Positions 1 through 9,478 of a stretch of 54,946 nucleotides of DNA are shown here, piece after piece. Source of the stretch: DATKQI01 sp035532755 (lineage in GTDB: Bacteria > Pseudomonadota > Alphaproteobacteria > Acetobacterales > Acetobacteraceae); NCBI GenBank assembly GCA_035532755.1, contig DATKQI010000327.1:1-54946 (forward strand), in the 5' to 3' direction. A program made the translations under genes and the position numbers. Position 1 is the stretch's first letter; every line of letters starts with the position of its first letter. Below the pieces are notes generated by a model. It made no database searches, was not told the origin of the DNA, and was given only the letters and a program-made list of their open reading frames with translations.

Positions 1-171
1 GATGTCACGGCGCATGGATTCCGGGCGACAGCGTCCAGCCTGGTGAATGAATGCGGCAAATGGCACCCCGATGCCATCGAGCGCCACCGGAAGCAGGAAG
101 TCACGCATCAACGCGGTGGCTCAATTGCAAGAAATCCAAGGCTCTCATACGGTTTTCACCAACCGCCATGA
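1..171 (+). pseudogene. Tyrosine recombinase (P4-type integrase) C-terminal remnant, broken
   Basis: Frame 1 from the first base encodes VTAHGFRATASSLVNE and then WHPDAIER, the box II region (catalytic H-x-x-R, here HGFR) of P4-like phage integrases. Intact relatives continue with Q-L-A-H and a catalytic Tyr some 30-35 residues later. Here the similarity stops near base 84, the frame turns into unrelated residues and it ends in TGA at 169-171. The third conserved His and the Tyr are therefore gone. The 5' part lies outside the window, so the state of the N-terminus is unknown. It is probably a scar of a former genomic island. Confidence 0.7.
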
Positions 172-343
172 CTTGCGGGGGCAAAAATCGTCACCTTTCA
201 CGAGATGTTGGATTTTATCACAGACGACTATTTATAAAGCGGAAGATCTCAATGACGCAGGATTCACCCGCCTACAGGCCGCCTGAAAGCGCAAATACCT
301 GCCACCGCCAACGCTTGGATAACCCGAATCCGACACACTGCTA

Positions 344-363
344 GAGTAGCGTAACCGCTACTC
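344..363. repeat. 8-bp-arm inverted repeat downstream of the alcohol dehydrogenase
   Basis: GAGTAGCG-TAAC-CGCTACTC is a perfect 8-bp stem with a 4-nt loop, about 80 bases past the stop of the minus-strand alcohol dehydrogenase gene. There is no T-run on either side, so an intrinsic terminator is only one option; an operator or recombination-associated palindrome is possible. The rest of 172-444 shows no convincing gene. Confidence 0.4.
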
Positions 364-444
364 GCCCTGTCCAGGAGCGTAGGTTCGCAATCACTGCCTC
401 GACAACGGCTTCGGAATCGGCTGATTTCACGGGAGCGATTTCGC

Positions 445-1614
445 CTACGCCGACAACCCTTCGAGCCGCCCTGCCAGTGCCGCCCCCAGAATGCGCCGCA
501 TCGCCGCCGCATCCGTCGGGCGCGGATTGTCAGGCGTGTTCGGATCGCGGAACGCCTCCTCGGCAAGCTGGTCGAGCATTCTTTCCTTGACACCGAGTTC
601 CGCGATCGTCTCCGGAATGGCAAGCTGTGAGCGCAGGGCCAGGATCCAGCCCCGAAATCCGTCGAATCCGTCGCCGATGCCAAGGCAGCGCGCGACATGA
701 GCAATCCGGTCCTCGATCGCCGGGCGATTGTATTCCAGCACATAAGGCATCAGCACGGCATTGGTCAGACCGTGATGGGCATGGCAATGGGCACCGATCG
801 GATGGCTTAACGAATGGATCGCGCCGAGCCCCTTCTGGAAGGCAGTAGCGCCCATCGAAGCAGCGGCGAGCATAGTGCCGCGCGCCTTGAGATTGGCGCC
901 GCTGGCCGTCGCCGCAGGCAGCGCGTCATGGATCAGGCGCATGCCCTCGATCGCGATCCCGTCAGCCATCGGGTGATAGGCATTGACGCAATAGGCTTCG
1001 AGATTATGGGCGAGTGCATCCATGCCCGTCCAGGCGGTCAGTCGCGCCGGCAGGCCGATCGTGAGTTCCGGATCGAGTATGACAAGGCATGGCAGCATTG
1101 CCGGATGGAGCAGGATGACCTTGCGGGCCGCCTGAACGTCGGTGATCACGGAAGCACGGCCGACTTCCGAGCCGGTACCCGCCGTTGTCGGCACCGCAAA
1201 GATAGGCACGACGGGTCGATCGAGCGCGGGTGGTGTGTGGATGATCTCGAAATCCCACAAGCGGTGCCCCGTTGCGGCGGCGAGTGCGATGGTCTTGCCG
1301 CAGTCGAGCGCGCTGCCGCCGCCGATCGCGACGATCAATGCCGCCTCATGGGCGTGGAAGGCCGCGACCCCGGCGGAAACATCACTCTCCAGCGGGTCGG
1401 GATGGGTGCCGGTGAAGCACGCAACCGCGATGTTTTCGGCTTCGAGAGATGCAACCAGAGGCGCAAAGAACGGCAATTGCGCCACTTGCGCATCCGAGAC
1501 GATGAGCACGCGCCGCACGCCGAGATCACGCACCCGCCCGGCGAGTTCGCCGATCCGTCCGGCGCCGGCTAGAACCTCCGTCGGAAAGCGCCATGTTCCA
1601 TGTTCTGATGCCAT
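445..1614 (-). CDS. Iron-containing alcohol dehydrogenase (group III)
   Basis: A 389-residue NAD(P)-dependent alcohol dehydrogenase of the FucO/iron-activated family. The nucleotide-binding IGGGSALDCGKT lies near residues 97-108. The expected metal ligands are visible as D199 and H203 (GMDALAH), H267 (HSLSHPIG) and H281 (AHHGLTNAV), matching FucO spacing. I take the ATG at 1614 because GAGG lies just upstream and the start falls 7 bases after the stop of the preceding ligase gene; an in-frame ATG at 1641 would overlap that gene. It forms a two-gene operon with the glutamine-synthetase-like ligase. An alcohol oxidation step after ligation suggests that the amine ligated is an amino alcohol, which is inference. 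Confidence 0.88.
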   Translation of the reverse strand: MASEHGTWRFPTEVLAGAGRIGELAGRVRDLGVRRVLIVSDAQVAQLPFFAPLVASLEAENIAVACFTGTHPDPLESDVSAGVAAFHAHEAALIVAIGGGSALDCGKTIALAAATGHRLWDFEIIHTPPALDRPVVPIFAVPTTAGTGSEVGRASVITDVQAARKVILLHPAMLPCLVILDPELTIGLPARLTAWTGMDALAHNLEAYCVNAYHPMADGIAIEGMRLIHDALPAATASGANLKARGTMLAAASMGATAFQKGLGAIHSLSHPIGAHCHAHHGLTNAVLMPYVLEYNRPAIEDRIAHVARCLGIGDGFDGFRGWILALRSQLAIPETIAELGVKERMLDQLAEEAFRDPNTPDNPRPTDAAAMRRILGAALAGRLEGLSA

Positions 1615-1621
1615 CGATTCC

Positions 1622-3004
1622 TCACATCCGCTCGAAACCACGAACCCGCTCCCAATCCGTTACCGCCGCGCCGAATGCATTGACCTCGACCTCGGCCATA
1701 TGCGCGTAGTGCGCTACCACTTCATCACCAAACGCCGCGCGGGTGAATTCACTGCCACGCCATAGCGAGGCGGCATCGCCGAGGCTGCGCGGCACACGCG
1801 GCAGGTCGCCACGATAGGCGTTGCCGCGATGCCCGGCCTGAGGCGGCAATTCCCGTGCGATCCCGTCAAGCCCGGCAGCGATCATGCCTGCAAGGGCGAG
1901 ATAAGGGTTTACATCGCCGCCCGGCAGCCGGTTCTCCACCCGCAGTGATTTGCCATGGCCAAGCACACGGAACGCGCAGGTGCGGTTGTCGTGGTCCCAG
2001 ACCAGACCGGTCGGCGCGAAACTGGCGGCGGCATAACGCTTGTAGGAGTTGATGTTGGGCGCATACAGGATCGACAATTCGGCGGCATGGGCGATAAGTC
2101 CGGCAAGGAATTGATCAAACAACCTGGAATGGCCGTCGCCTCCCGCAAAAACCGGGTGGTTCTCACGATCGCGCAGGCTGAGATGGATATGACAGGAATT
2201 GCCCTCGCGTTCGTTGAACTTCGCCATGAAGCTGATCGCGCAGCCTTCCACCTGAGCGATCTCCTTCGCAGCCTCCTTGTAGAGAACGTGGCCGTCCGCA
2301 CAGTCGAGCACCGGTCCATAGGCAAAATTGATCTCGTGCTGGCCGAGATTGCATTCGCCCTTCGAGTTCTCCACCTGGATGCCGGAGGCTTCGAGCGCGT
2401 TGCGGATACGGCGGATCACCGGTTCGACCTTGGCGGTGCCGAGGATCGAATAGTCCACATTATAGAGGTTGCCAGGATCAAGGTTCCGGTAGCCGCGCTT
2501 CCAGCATTCCTCGTAGGAATTGCGGAAGACCAGGAACTCCAGCTCTGTCGCGGCATAGGCGGAGAATCCCGCCTCCGCCAGGCGTTCGATCTGGCGCTTG
2601 AGGATGCTGCGTGGCGCTATCGACACCAGTTGCTGGTCTTTCAGGGCGATATCGCAGAGCATGATTGCGGCCCCATCCTGCCACCCGGCACGGCGCAGCG
2701 TCGAGAAATCCGGGCGAAAGACGAAATCGCCGTAGCCTCGCTCCCATGACGTGAATTCGTAACCCGCGATCGGCGTCATTTCGATATCGACGGCAAGGAG
2801 ATAGTTGCAGCCCTCCGAAGCATCGGACACGACCGAATCGAAGAAGAAGCGGGGCATTACCCGCTTGCCCTGCAACCTCCCCTGCATGTCCGGCGCAGCC
2901 ATGATGATCGTGTCGATCTCGCCTTTGGCGACGAGTTCACGCAAGCCGGCGAGATCGAGATTGCCGACCGGCATAGTTCCCGGATTGGGGTGGGCCTGAT
3001 CCAT
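1622..3004 (-). CDS. Glutamine-synthetase-like gamma-glutamyl-amine ligase
   Basis: A 460-residue glutamine synthetase-family ligase of the PuuA/GlnA-like type. It has an N-terminal beta-grasp part (DMQGRLQGKRV) and the catalytic core with FNEREGNSCHIHLSL, then RVENRLPGGDVNPYLALAG near the C-terminus. Family members ligate glutamate to putrescine, isopropylamine or ethanolamine using ATP. The ATG at 3004 is preceded by a strong GGAGGTGA site, which rules against an upstream ATG at 3034. It is first in an operon with the iron alcohol dehydrogenase and divergent from an AraC regulator. Two aldehyde dehydrogenases and an amino-acid permease remnant lie nearby. The substrate cannot be told from sequence. 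A housekeeping glutamine synthetase is unlikely given this context. Confidence 0.85.
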   Translation of the reverse strand: MDQAHPNPGTMPVGNLDLAGLRELVAKGEIDTIIMAAPDMQGRLQGKRVMPRFFFDSVVSDASEGCNYLLAVDIEMTPIAGYEFTSWERGYGDFVFRPDFSTLRRAGWQDGAAIMLCDIALKDQQLVSIAPRSILKRQIERLAEAGFSAYAATELEFLVFRNSYEECWKRGYRNLDPGNLYNVDYSILGTAKVEPVIRRIRNALEASGIQVENSKGECNLGQHEINFAYGPVLDCADGHVLYKEAAKEIAQVEGCAISFMAKFNEREGNSCHIHLSLRDRENHPVFAGGDGHSRLFDQFLAGLIAHAAELSILYAPNINSYKRYAAASFAPTGLVWDHDNRTCAFRVLGHGKSLRVENRLPGGDVNPYLALAGMIAAGLDGIARELPPQAGHRGNAYRGDLPRVPRSLGDAASLWRGSEFTRAAFGDEVVAHYAHMAEVEVNAFGAAVTDWERVRGFERM

Positions 3005-3230
3005 GGTGTCACCTCCTGCGCGCATCATTGACACGGAATCAGTGTGTCCGCCTTGACATCACATGACAATGCCGCCCCCTTCGGGGAGGCGCATGGTTGT
3101 GTTCAAATGTCAAGAAATTCGGCTCGGAATTTGTCACAATCAGCCACAAGTGCGGAATCCGATTGTCGTTGCGCTCGACATCCGAATAGGATCGGGTGGT
3201 CCTGTCCATCGTTATCGGAAATGGGGGTTC
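3005..3230. promoter_or_regulatory. Divergent promoter region, ligase operon / AraC regulator
   Basis: This 226-bp gap separates the divergent ligase and AraC genes and must hold both promoters. It contains an inverted repeat AAATTC-GGCTCG-GAATTT at 3115-3132 and a CCCC-ttc-GGGG hairpin near 3076-3086. The first is a candidate AraC-protein operator. The assignment rests on position and symmetry only. Confidence 0.45.
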
Positions 3231-4349
3231 ATGGCGCGTTCGCTCTCCGTTCTGCTGCCTCACGGCTGCCATGTCCTGGCTGCGGCGGCTTGCGGGGTGA
3301 GCGAATTCATCCGGTCCTGCGGCGCCGACCCAGATCGGGTTCTGGGCGAGGCAGGGTTCGACCCGCGCGATCTCGAAGATCCGCGCGCAACGGTGCCGCT
3401 GGCACGTTACGTGGCAATGATGGAAAACGCCGCACGGCGAAGCGGAAATGGGCATTTCGGTCTGCTGTTCGGCCAGCAATTCCAGCCCGAACAGCTCGGC
3501 CTGATCGGCCAACTCGCTCTCGCGGCACCGGATATCGGGGCGGGGCTCGCCGCCTTCGCCGCTCATTTCGTGCTCCATCAGCAGAACACCGAAACCAGGC
3601 TTATCCAGGATGGCCCGTTGCTGCGCCTCGAATATCGCATCGTGGATCCAGACATCTGGTCGCGCCGGCAGGATGCCGAGCTGACCATGGGCATGTTCGC
3701 CAATCTGCTGCGCCGCAGCCTGGGGTCTCACGTTGCTTTCGAGGAGATCTGGTTCGAGCACCCTGCTCCCGAACAGGCGCATGCTCACGAGGCAGCCTTC
3801 TGTGCTCCGGTCTATTTCAGCGCCCCGACCAACGCGCTCAGCTTTCGCGCAAAATCCCTCGACAGGCCGATGCCCGCACGGAACCCGGCTCGTTTCTTCG
3901 AACTCACCGAGGATCTGCGCCGGATCGGCGGCGGACCGTGCTCGATCGACCTCCTGCCGCGCGTGCAGAGCGAGATCCGGAGAGTCCTCCCCGAAGGTCC
4001 GCCCGGGATCGACCTCATCGCTGACCGGCTCGGCATCCCTCGCTGGACTCTCCAGCGCCGACTTGCCGAGCGTGGGATCACGTTCTCCGAGTGCGTCGAT
4101 CAGGTTCGTACCCGGTTGAGCCGGATCTATCTCGCGGAACCCCATCTCTCCATCGCGGTGATCGCAGAACTGCTCGGCTATTCCGAAGTCAGCGCCTTCT
4201 CGCGCGCCTGCAAGCGCCTGCACGGCGCGTCGCCCGATGCGGTGCGGCGTCGGGCCGTGACTCCTTCATCAAACAAACAGTCCGGACAGCAAATTCCGGC
4301 GCGCACGGCTCGATCCGTTGGGCATCCGCACAACGACGAAGCTGATTGA
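3231..4349 (+). CDS. AraC-family transcriptional regulator (OruR/ArgR-like ligand domain)
   Basis: A 372-residue regulator with an N-terminal arabinose-binding-like region (FIRSCGADPDRVLGEAGFD onwards, about residues 20-210) and a C-terminal AraC double helix-turn-helix (IDLIADRLGIPRWTLQRRL and IAELLGYSEVSAFSRACKR, about residues 260-340). ATG 3231 follows a G-rich ribosome site; upstream in-frame starts lie in the divergent promoter. About 30 residues follow the normal end of the DNA-binding domain (after SPDAVRRRA) and look like read-through into non-coding or permease DNA. This fits a deletion that removed the original 3' flank. It probably controls the neighbouring amine-catabolism genes. 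Confidence 0.85.
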   Translation: MARSLSVLLPHGCHVLAAAACGVSEFIRSCGADPDRVLGEAGFDPRDLEDPRATVPLARYVAMMENAARRSGNGHFGLLFGQQFQPEQLGLIGQLALAAPDIGAGLAAFAAHFVLHQQNTETRLIQDGPLLRLEYRIVDPDIWSRRQDAELTMGMFANLLRRSLGSHVAFEEIWFEHPAPEQAHAHEAAFCAPVYFSAPTNALSFRAKSLDRPMPARNPARFFELTEDLRRIGGGPCSIDLLPRVQSEIRRVLPEGPPGIDLIADRLGIPRWTLQRRLAERGITFSECVDQVRTRLSRIYLAEPHLSIAVIAELLGYSEVSAFSRACKRLHGASPDAVRRRAVTPSSNKQSGQQIPARTARSVGHPHNDEAD

Positions 4350-5349
4350 TTTTTCCGGTTATTTGATCTTCTTCATTGCCATTGTTCTGACCGTTGCGAT
4401 GCTTGTCGGCGCGCAGCATTACGATTTGTCGCGGCTGACAACGTTCATCAACTTCTCCGGCAAATCGGGTGGCAACGTCCTGCCACACAGCAGCAATCTA
4501 TTCTATCTGTTCCTGCTCGGTTTGCTGCTGCCGCTCTATACCATCACCGGATTCGACGGTGCTGCGCATACTTCAGAGGAAACAGTGAATGCACGGCGCA
4601 GCGTGCCGCGCGGCATCATCAATTCGGTATTCTGGTCCTTCGCCTTCGGCCTGGTCATGGAGGCGGCGATCATCCTTGCTATGCCGGACTTGTCCCAGGC
4701 GGCCGCACAGGGCGGCAATGTGTTCTTCGATCTGCTCGGCAATCTGCCGGTAGCTCTGCCGGTGAAGTACCTGCTCTATGTCGGGATCGTCGTTGCGAAC
4801 TATCTTTGCGCGCTCGCCGGGGTGACATCCACTTCGCGGATGATCTTCGCCTTCTCGCGCGATGGCGGGCTGCCGGGTCACCGAATCTTTCGGCATGTCA
4901 GCCCAACCCACCGCACGCCTGTCGGCGGGATCTGGCTCACCGTCGTGCTGTCGATCGCGGCGACGCTCTACTCCCCGGCTTTCGCGGCGCTTGCCGCCGG
5001 CTGCGCGATGTTCCTGTACATCTCCTACGCGACGCCGATTGCCGCGGGTCTGTTTGCCGAAGGTAAAACCTGGAACGAGTTCGGCCCGTTCCGGCTCGGC
5101 GCGTTCTCGAAGCCACTCGCCGTTCTCACGATCCTTGGCGTTCTCGCCCTGATCTATATCGGCATCCAGCCACCGAACAACATTCTCATCTCCTACGGGC
5201 TCGGGCTGATCGCGCTGATGCTGGCGCTCTGGTTCGGGGTCGCACGGACGCGCTTCCCCGGGCCGCCGATCAGCCGCGAGGCGATCGAGGGACGGATGGC
5301 TGCGATCACGATCGAGGAACAGGCCCTGCAGGAGGGGGCGGCAGGCTGA
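4318..5349 (+). pseudogene. APC-family amino-acid/amine permease, N-terminal third missing
   Basis: A 343-residue product homologous only to the middle and C-terminal part of APC permeases, which are normally about 500 residues with 12 membrane segments. The homology begins abruptly at GIRTTTKLIDFSGYLIF, normally an internal segment near helix 5-6. It continues through ITGFDGAAHTSEET, SRMIFAFSRDGGLPGH and several hydrophobic helices. The only start is TTG at 4318, overlapping the last 32 bases of the AraC gene, and the frame is closed by TGA at 4258-4260. The first five or so helices are therefore absent. A functional half-transporter is unlikely, so I call it a deletion pseudogene. Confidence 0.75.
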
Positions 5350-5359
5350 AGAGGCGAAG

Positions 5360-6808
5360 ATGATGGAAACCTCGGCACCGCTTCCCTCCGAGATGCTGAT
5401 CGGCGGGGGTTTTGAGGCCGGTGGTGGAGCGGGGGTTCCGGTCATCAATCCACGCACCGGTAGCAAACTTGCTACCCTGGCTGAGGCGGATGCGGATCAG
5501 GTCGATCGTGCCGTCGCCGCCGCCTCTTCCGCCTTCGAGGGCTTCGCGCGGCGGGCGCCGGCGGATCGCGCCGCGATGCTGCTCCGCCTCGCAGACCGGA
5601 TAGAGGCGGAGGCCGAGGGGCTCGCGCGGCTTGAGTCGCTGAACTGCGGCAAGCCCTATGCTGCCGTGCTGCGCGATGAGATTCCCGCGATCGTCGATTG
5701 CTTCCGCTTCTTCGCCGGGGCGGCGCGCTGCCTGCCCGGTGGTGCGGCAGGAGAATATCTGTCGGGCCACACGTCGATGACAAGGCGCGATCCGATCGGC
5801 CCGGTTGCGCAGATCGTGCCCTGGAACTATCCGCTGATGATGGCGGCCTGGAAGATCGCTCCGGCGCTCGCCGCCGGCAACACGGTCGTCATCAAACCCT
5901 CCGAACTCACGCCACTCACCGCACTCAAGCTTGCCGAGATCGCCGCCGAGATCCTGCCCCAGGGCGCGCTGAACGTGATCATCGGCCATGGGCATTCCGT
6001 CGGCCAGCACCTGATCGACGATCCGCGCATTGCGATGGTCTCTCCCACCGGCTCGATCGGCACCGGCCAGCGCGTGCTGAAGGCCGCGTCCACCACGATC
6101 AAGCGTACCCATCTCGAACTCGGTGGCAAGGCACCAGTGATCATCTTCGGCGATGCCGACATCGATGCCGCCACCGCCGCCGTGCGAAATTTCGGTTACT
6201 ATAACGCCGGGCAGGATTGCACCGCCGCCTGCCGGGTATATGCCGATGCGCGGATCTATGATCGCTTCGTCGCCGATCTGGCAAGCGCTGTCGGCACGTT
6301 GCGGTACGACCGGGCGGATGATTCCGAGAACGACCTCGGTCCGGTCATCTCCGAGCGGCAGCGGGAGCGGATCGGTGGCTTCGTCTCCCGCGCGGCCGCA
6401 GCCACGCATGTCGAACTCGTTGCGGGCGGGCGCAATGTCGCAGGATCGGGCTTCTATTACGAGCCGACGGTGATCGCCGGCGCGCGGCAGGAAGACGAGA
6501 TTGTTCGCAACGAAGTGTTCGGCCCCGTTGTTTCGGTAACGCGCTTCACCGATGCCGACGCGGCAGTTGCCTGGGCCAACGATTCCGATTACGGCCTCGC
6601 TTCCTCGGTCTGGACCCGCGATGTCGGTCGGGCGATGCGTGTCGCCTCCGTGTTGCGCTATGGCGCGACCTGGGTGAACTGCCATTTCATGCTGGCCAAC
6701 GAGATGCCGCACGGTGGGCTGAAGCGCTCAGGCTACGGCAAGGATCTCTCGCTCTACGCGCTGGAGGATTACACCGTGGTCCGTCACGTCATGGTCAAGC
6801 TCGATTAG
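5360..6808 (+). CDS. Aldehyde dehydrogenase, gamma-aminobutyraldehyde/aminoaldehyde type
   Basis: A 482-residue NAD(P)-dependent aldehyde dehydrogenase. PWNYPLMMAAWKIAPALAAG, LELGGKAP (catalytic Glu) and NAGQDCTAACRVY (catalytic Cys in GQDC) are present. The GQDCTAACR version is typical of PatD/YdcW-type aminobutyraldehyde dehydrogenases. The start ATGATG follows a GAAGAGGCGAAG ribosome site. It lies 10 bases after the permease remnant in the same direction and converges on a second aldehyde dehydrogenase. It probably oxidises the aldehyde formed from an amine or gamma-glutamyl-amino-alcohol; which of the two dehydrogenases does so is not decidable. Confidence 0.88.
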   Translation: MMETSAPLPSEMLIGGGFEAGGGAGVPVINPRTGSKLATLAEADADQVDRAVAAASSAFEGFARRAPADRAAMLLRLADRIEAEAEGLARLESLNCGKPYAAVLRDEIPAIVDCFRFFAGAARCLPGGAAGEYLSGHTSMTRRDPIGPVAQIVPWNYPLMMAAWKIAPALAAGNTVVIKPSELTPLTALKLAEIAAEILPQGALNVIIGHGHSVGQHLIDDPRIAMVSPTGSIGTGQRVLKAASTTIKRTHLELGGKAPVIIFGDADIDAATAAVRNFGYYNAGQDCTAACRVYADARIYDRFVADLASAVGTLRYDRADDSENDLGPVISERQRERIGGFVSRAAAATHVELVAGGRNVAGSGFYYEPTVIAGARQEDEIVRNEVFGPVVSVTRFTDADAAVAWANDSDYGLASSVWTRDVGRAMRVASVLRYGATWVNCHFMLANEMPHGGLKRSGYGKDLSLYALEDYTVVRHVMVKLD

Positions 6809-6872
6809 CGTCTTGCATCCGAAGTTCTCAGCCCTTGCAGCGAACGCAGAGGATCAGGACACTGACGACGCG

Positions 6873-8273
<1,401 letters not shown>

Positions 8274-8455
8274 GGCGCCGCTCCTGATCCTCGCCCGGTT
8301 CTTCCATACGTTCGGCATCTGGAGCAATGACATTGTATCGCACTCCGCTCTCGCAGGTTTATTTGTGAACCATCGGGGCTCCGGTGTCGTTGCTCCCGGA
8401 TTTCCGGCTCTCCTGCACCTTGTGTGGGCTCGCTGGGCGGGGTGGGCTGTGAGTA

Positions 8456-8474
8456 GGCGTGGAAATTCCACGCC
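8456..8474. repeat. Palindrome with 9-bp arms between SDR and aldehyde dehydrogenase
   Basis: GGCGTGGAA-A-TTCCACGCC is a perfect palindrome with a single central base. It lies 38 bases past the stop of the minus-strand SDR gene and 182 bases before the aldehyde dehydrogenase start. It may be an operator or the core of a factor-independent stop signal lacking a T-run. Nothing else stands out in 8274-8512. Confidence 0.4.
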
Positions 8475-8512
8475 GATCAACAAACTCGTGCTTCGGATTG
8501 TCCTTACGAACG

Positions 8513-9397
8513 TCAGCTATCGGACACGCGCAGTTGTTCGAGATCGGCGATCAACCCAGGGCCAGTCGGCTCCCAACCGAGCTGCTTCCGCGTCTGTGCG
8601 CTGGACGCGGGCATGTCGTATGCCGCAAACATGCCGAGCCAGCCAAAAAAGGCCTGGGCCTCTTCCGGGGCGATGGATTTGGCCGGCAGCTTCAGGCGCC
8701 GGCCAATGGCTTCGGCAATATCGCGCATCGAGACACCCTCTTCCGCGACTGCGTGATATTTTGCATTCGGCTCCGCCTTTTCGATCGCCAGCCTGTAGAG
8801 ACGCGCGACGTCGAAAACATACGCTGCCGGCCAGCGATTGAGTCCGTCGCCGACATAGGCGCACACGCCCTTTTCGCGGTACACCTCGATCGCAGGGGTG
8901 ATGAGACCCTGCTTGACCGGGTCGTGGACCTGGGGAAGGCGCATGATTGAAGCGCGGACGCCCTTCAGCGATAGAGCCGTCTGTTCCGAAATACGGGGGA
9001 ATGGGAAATCCGGCGGCACGACAATGTCTTCAGTCGCGACTTGACCCGGCCTGGCTAGTCCCGCCGTGCCCCCTGTGACGATGAGGGGCCGATCGGAGCC
9101 AGCCAGAACAGAACCCAAAGCTTCAATGGCCCGGCGGTCGATCTCACAATTCTCTACAAATTTCGACCAGTCGTGAATGAAGGCCAGGTGAATAACGGCA
9201 TCAGCAGCTGTTGCCCCCTCCCGCAAGCTATTGAGGTCTTCGAGCGAACCGCGAAGAACATCCGCACCAATGGCGGCCAGCGATTTTTCCCCTTCCTCCG
9301 AACGAGCCATGCCGAGAACCGTATGTCCGGCGGCGATCAATTCCTTGACGGTGGGAATGCCTATAAATCCGGTGGCACCGGTGACGAAAACACGCAT
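8513..9397 (-). CDS. NAD-dependent epimerase/dehydratase family protein (atypical SDR)
   Basis: A 294-residue extended-SDR-like oxidoreductase. The N-terminal Rossmann motif is VTGATGFIG, followed by LRGSLEDLNSLREG and a substrate domain ending in EPTGPGLIADLEQ. The usual Y-x3-K catalytic pair is not obvious, as in many members of the NAD(P)-binding, NmrA-like branch. The start ATG 9397 gives the canonical N-terminus; longer in-frame extensions run across the divergent promoter and regulator. It is divergent from an MmyB-like regulator, an arrangement commonly seen for regulator and target. The substrate is unknown. Confidence 0.85.
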   Translation of the reverse strand: MRVFVTGATGFIGIPTVKELIAAGHTVLGMARSEEGEKSLAAIGADVLRGSLEDLNSLREGATAADAVIHLAFIHDWSKFVENCEIDRRAIEALGSVLAGSDRPLIVTGGTAGLARPGQVATEDIVVPPDFPFPRISEQTALSLKGVRASIMRLPQVHDPVKQGLITPAIEVYREKGVCAYVGDGLNRWPAAYVFDVARLYRLAIEKAEPNAKYHAVAEEGVSMRDIAEAIGRRLKLPAKSIAPEEAQAFFGWLGMFAAYDMPASSAQTRKQLGWEPTGPGLIADLEQLRVSDS

Positions 9398-9404
9398 GAG
9401 CAAA

Positions 9405-9426
9405 GTCTCCAGGGTTCGTTGGAGAC
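9405..9426. promoter_or_regulatory. Candidate operator: 7-bp inverted repeat before the SDR gene
   Basis: GTCTCCA-gggttcgt-TGGAGAC is a perfect 7-bp inverted repeat with an 8-base spacer, starting 8 bases upstream of the SDR start codon in the 81-bp divergent gap. Position and symmetry fit an operator for the neighbouring regulator, or a 5'-leader hairpin. Confidence 0.45.
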
Positions 9427-9478
9427 AAATGTGTGCTCGCGTTGTATTCTGGTAAAGTAGTGAGTTTATCATAGTAAA

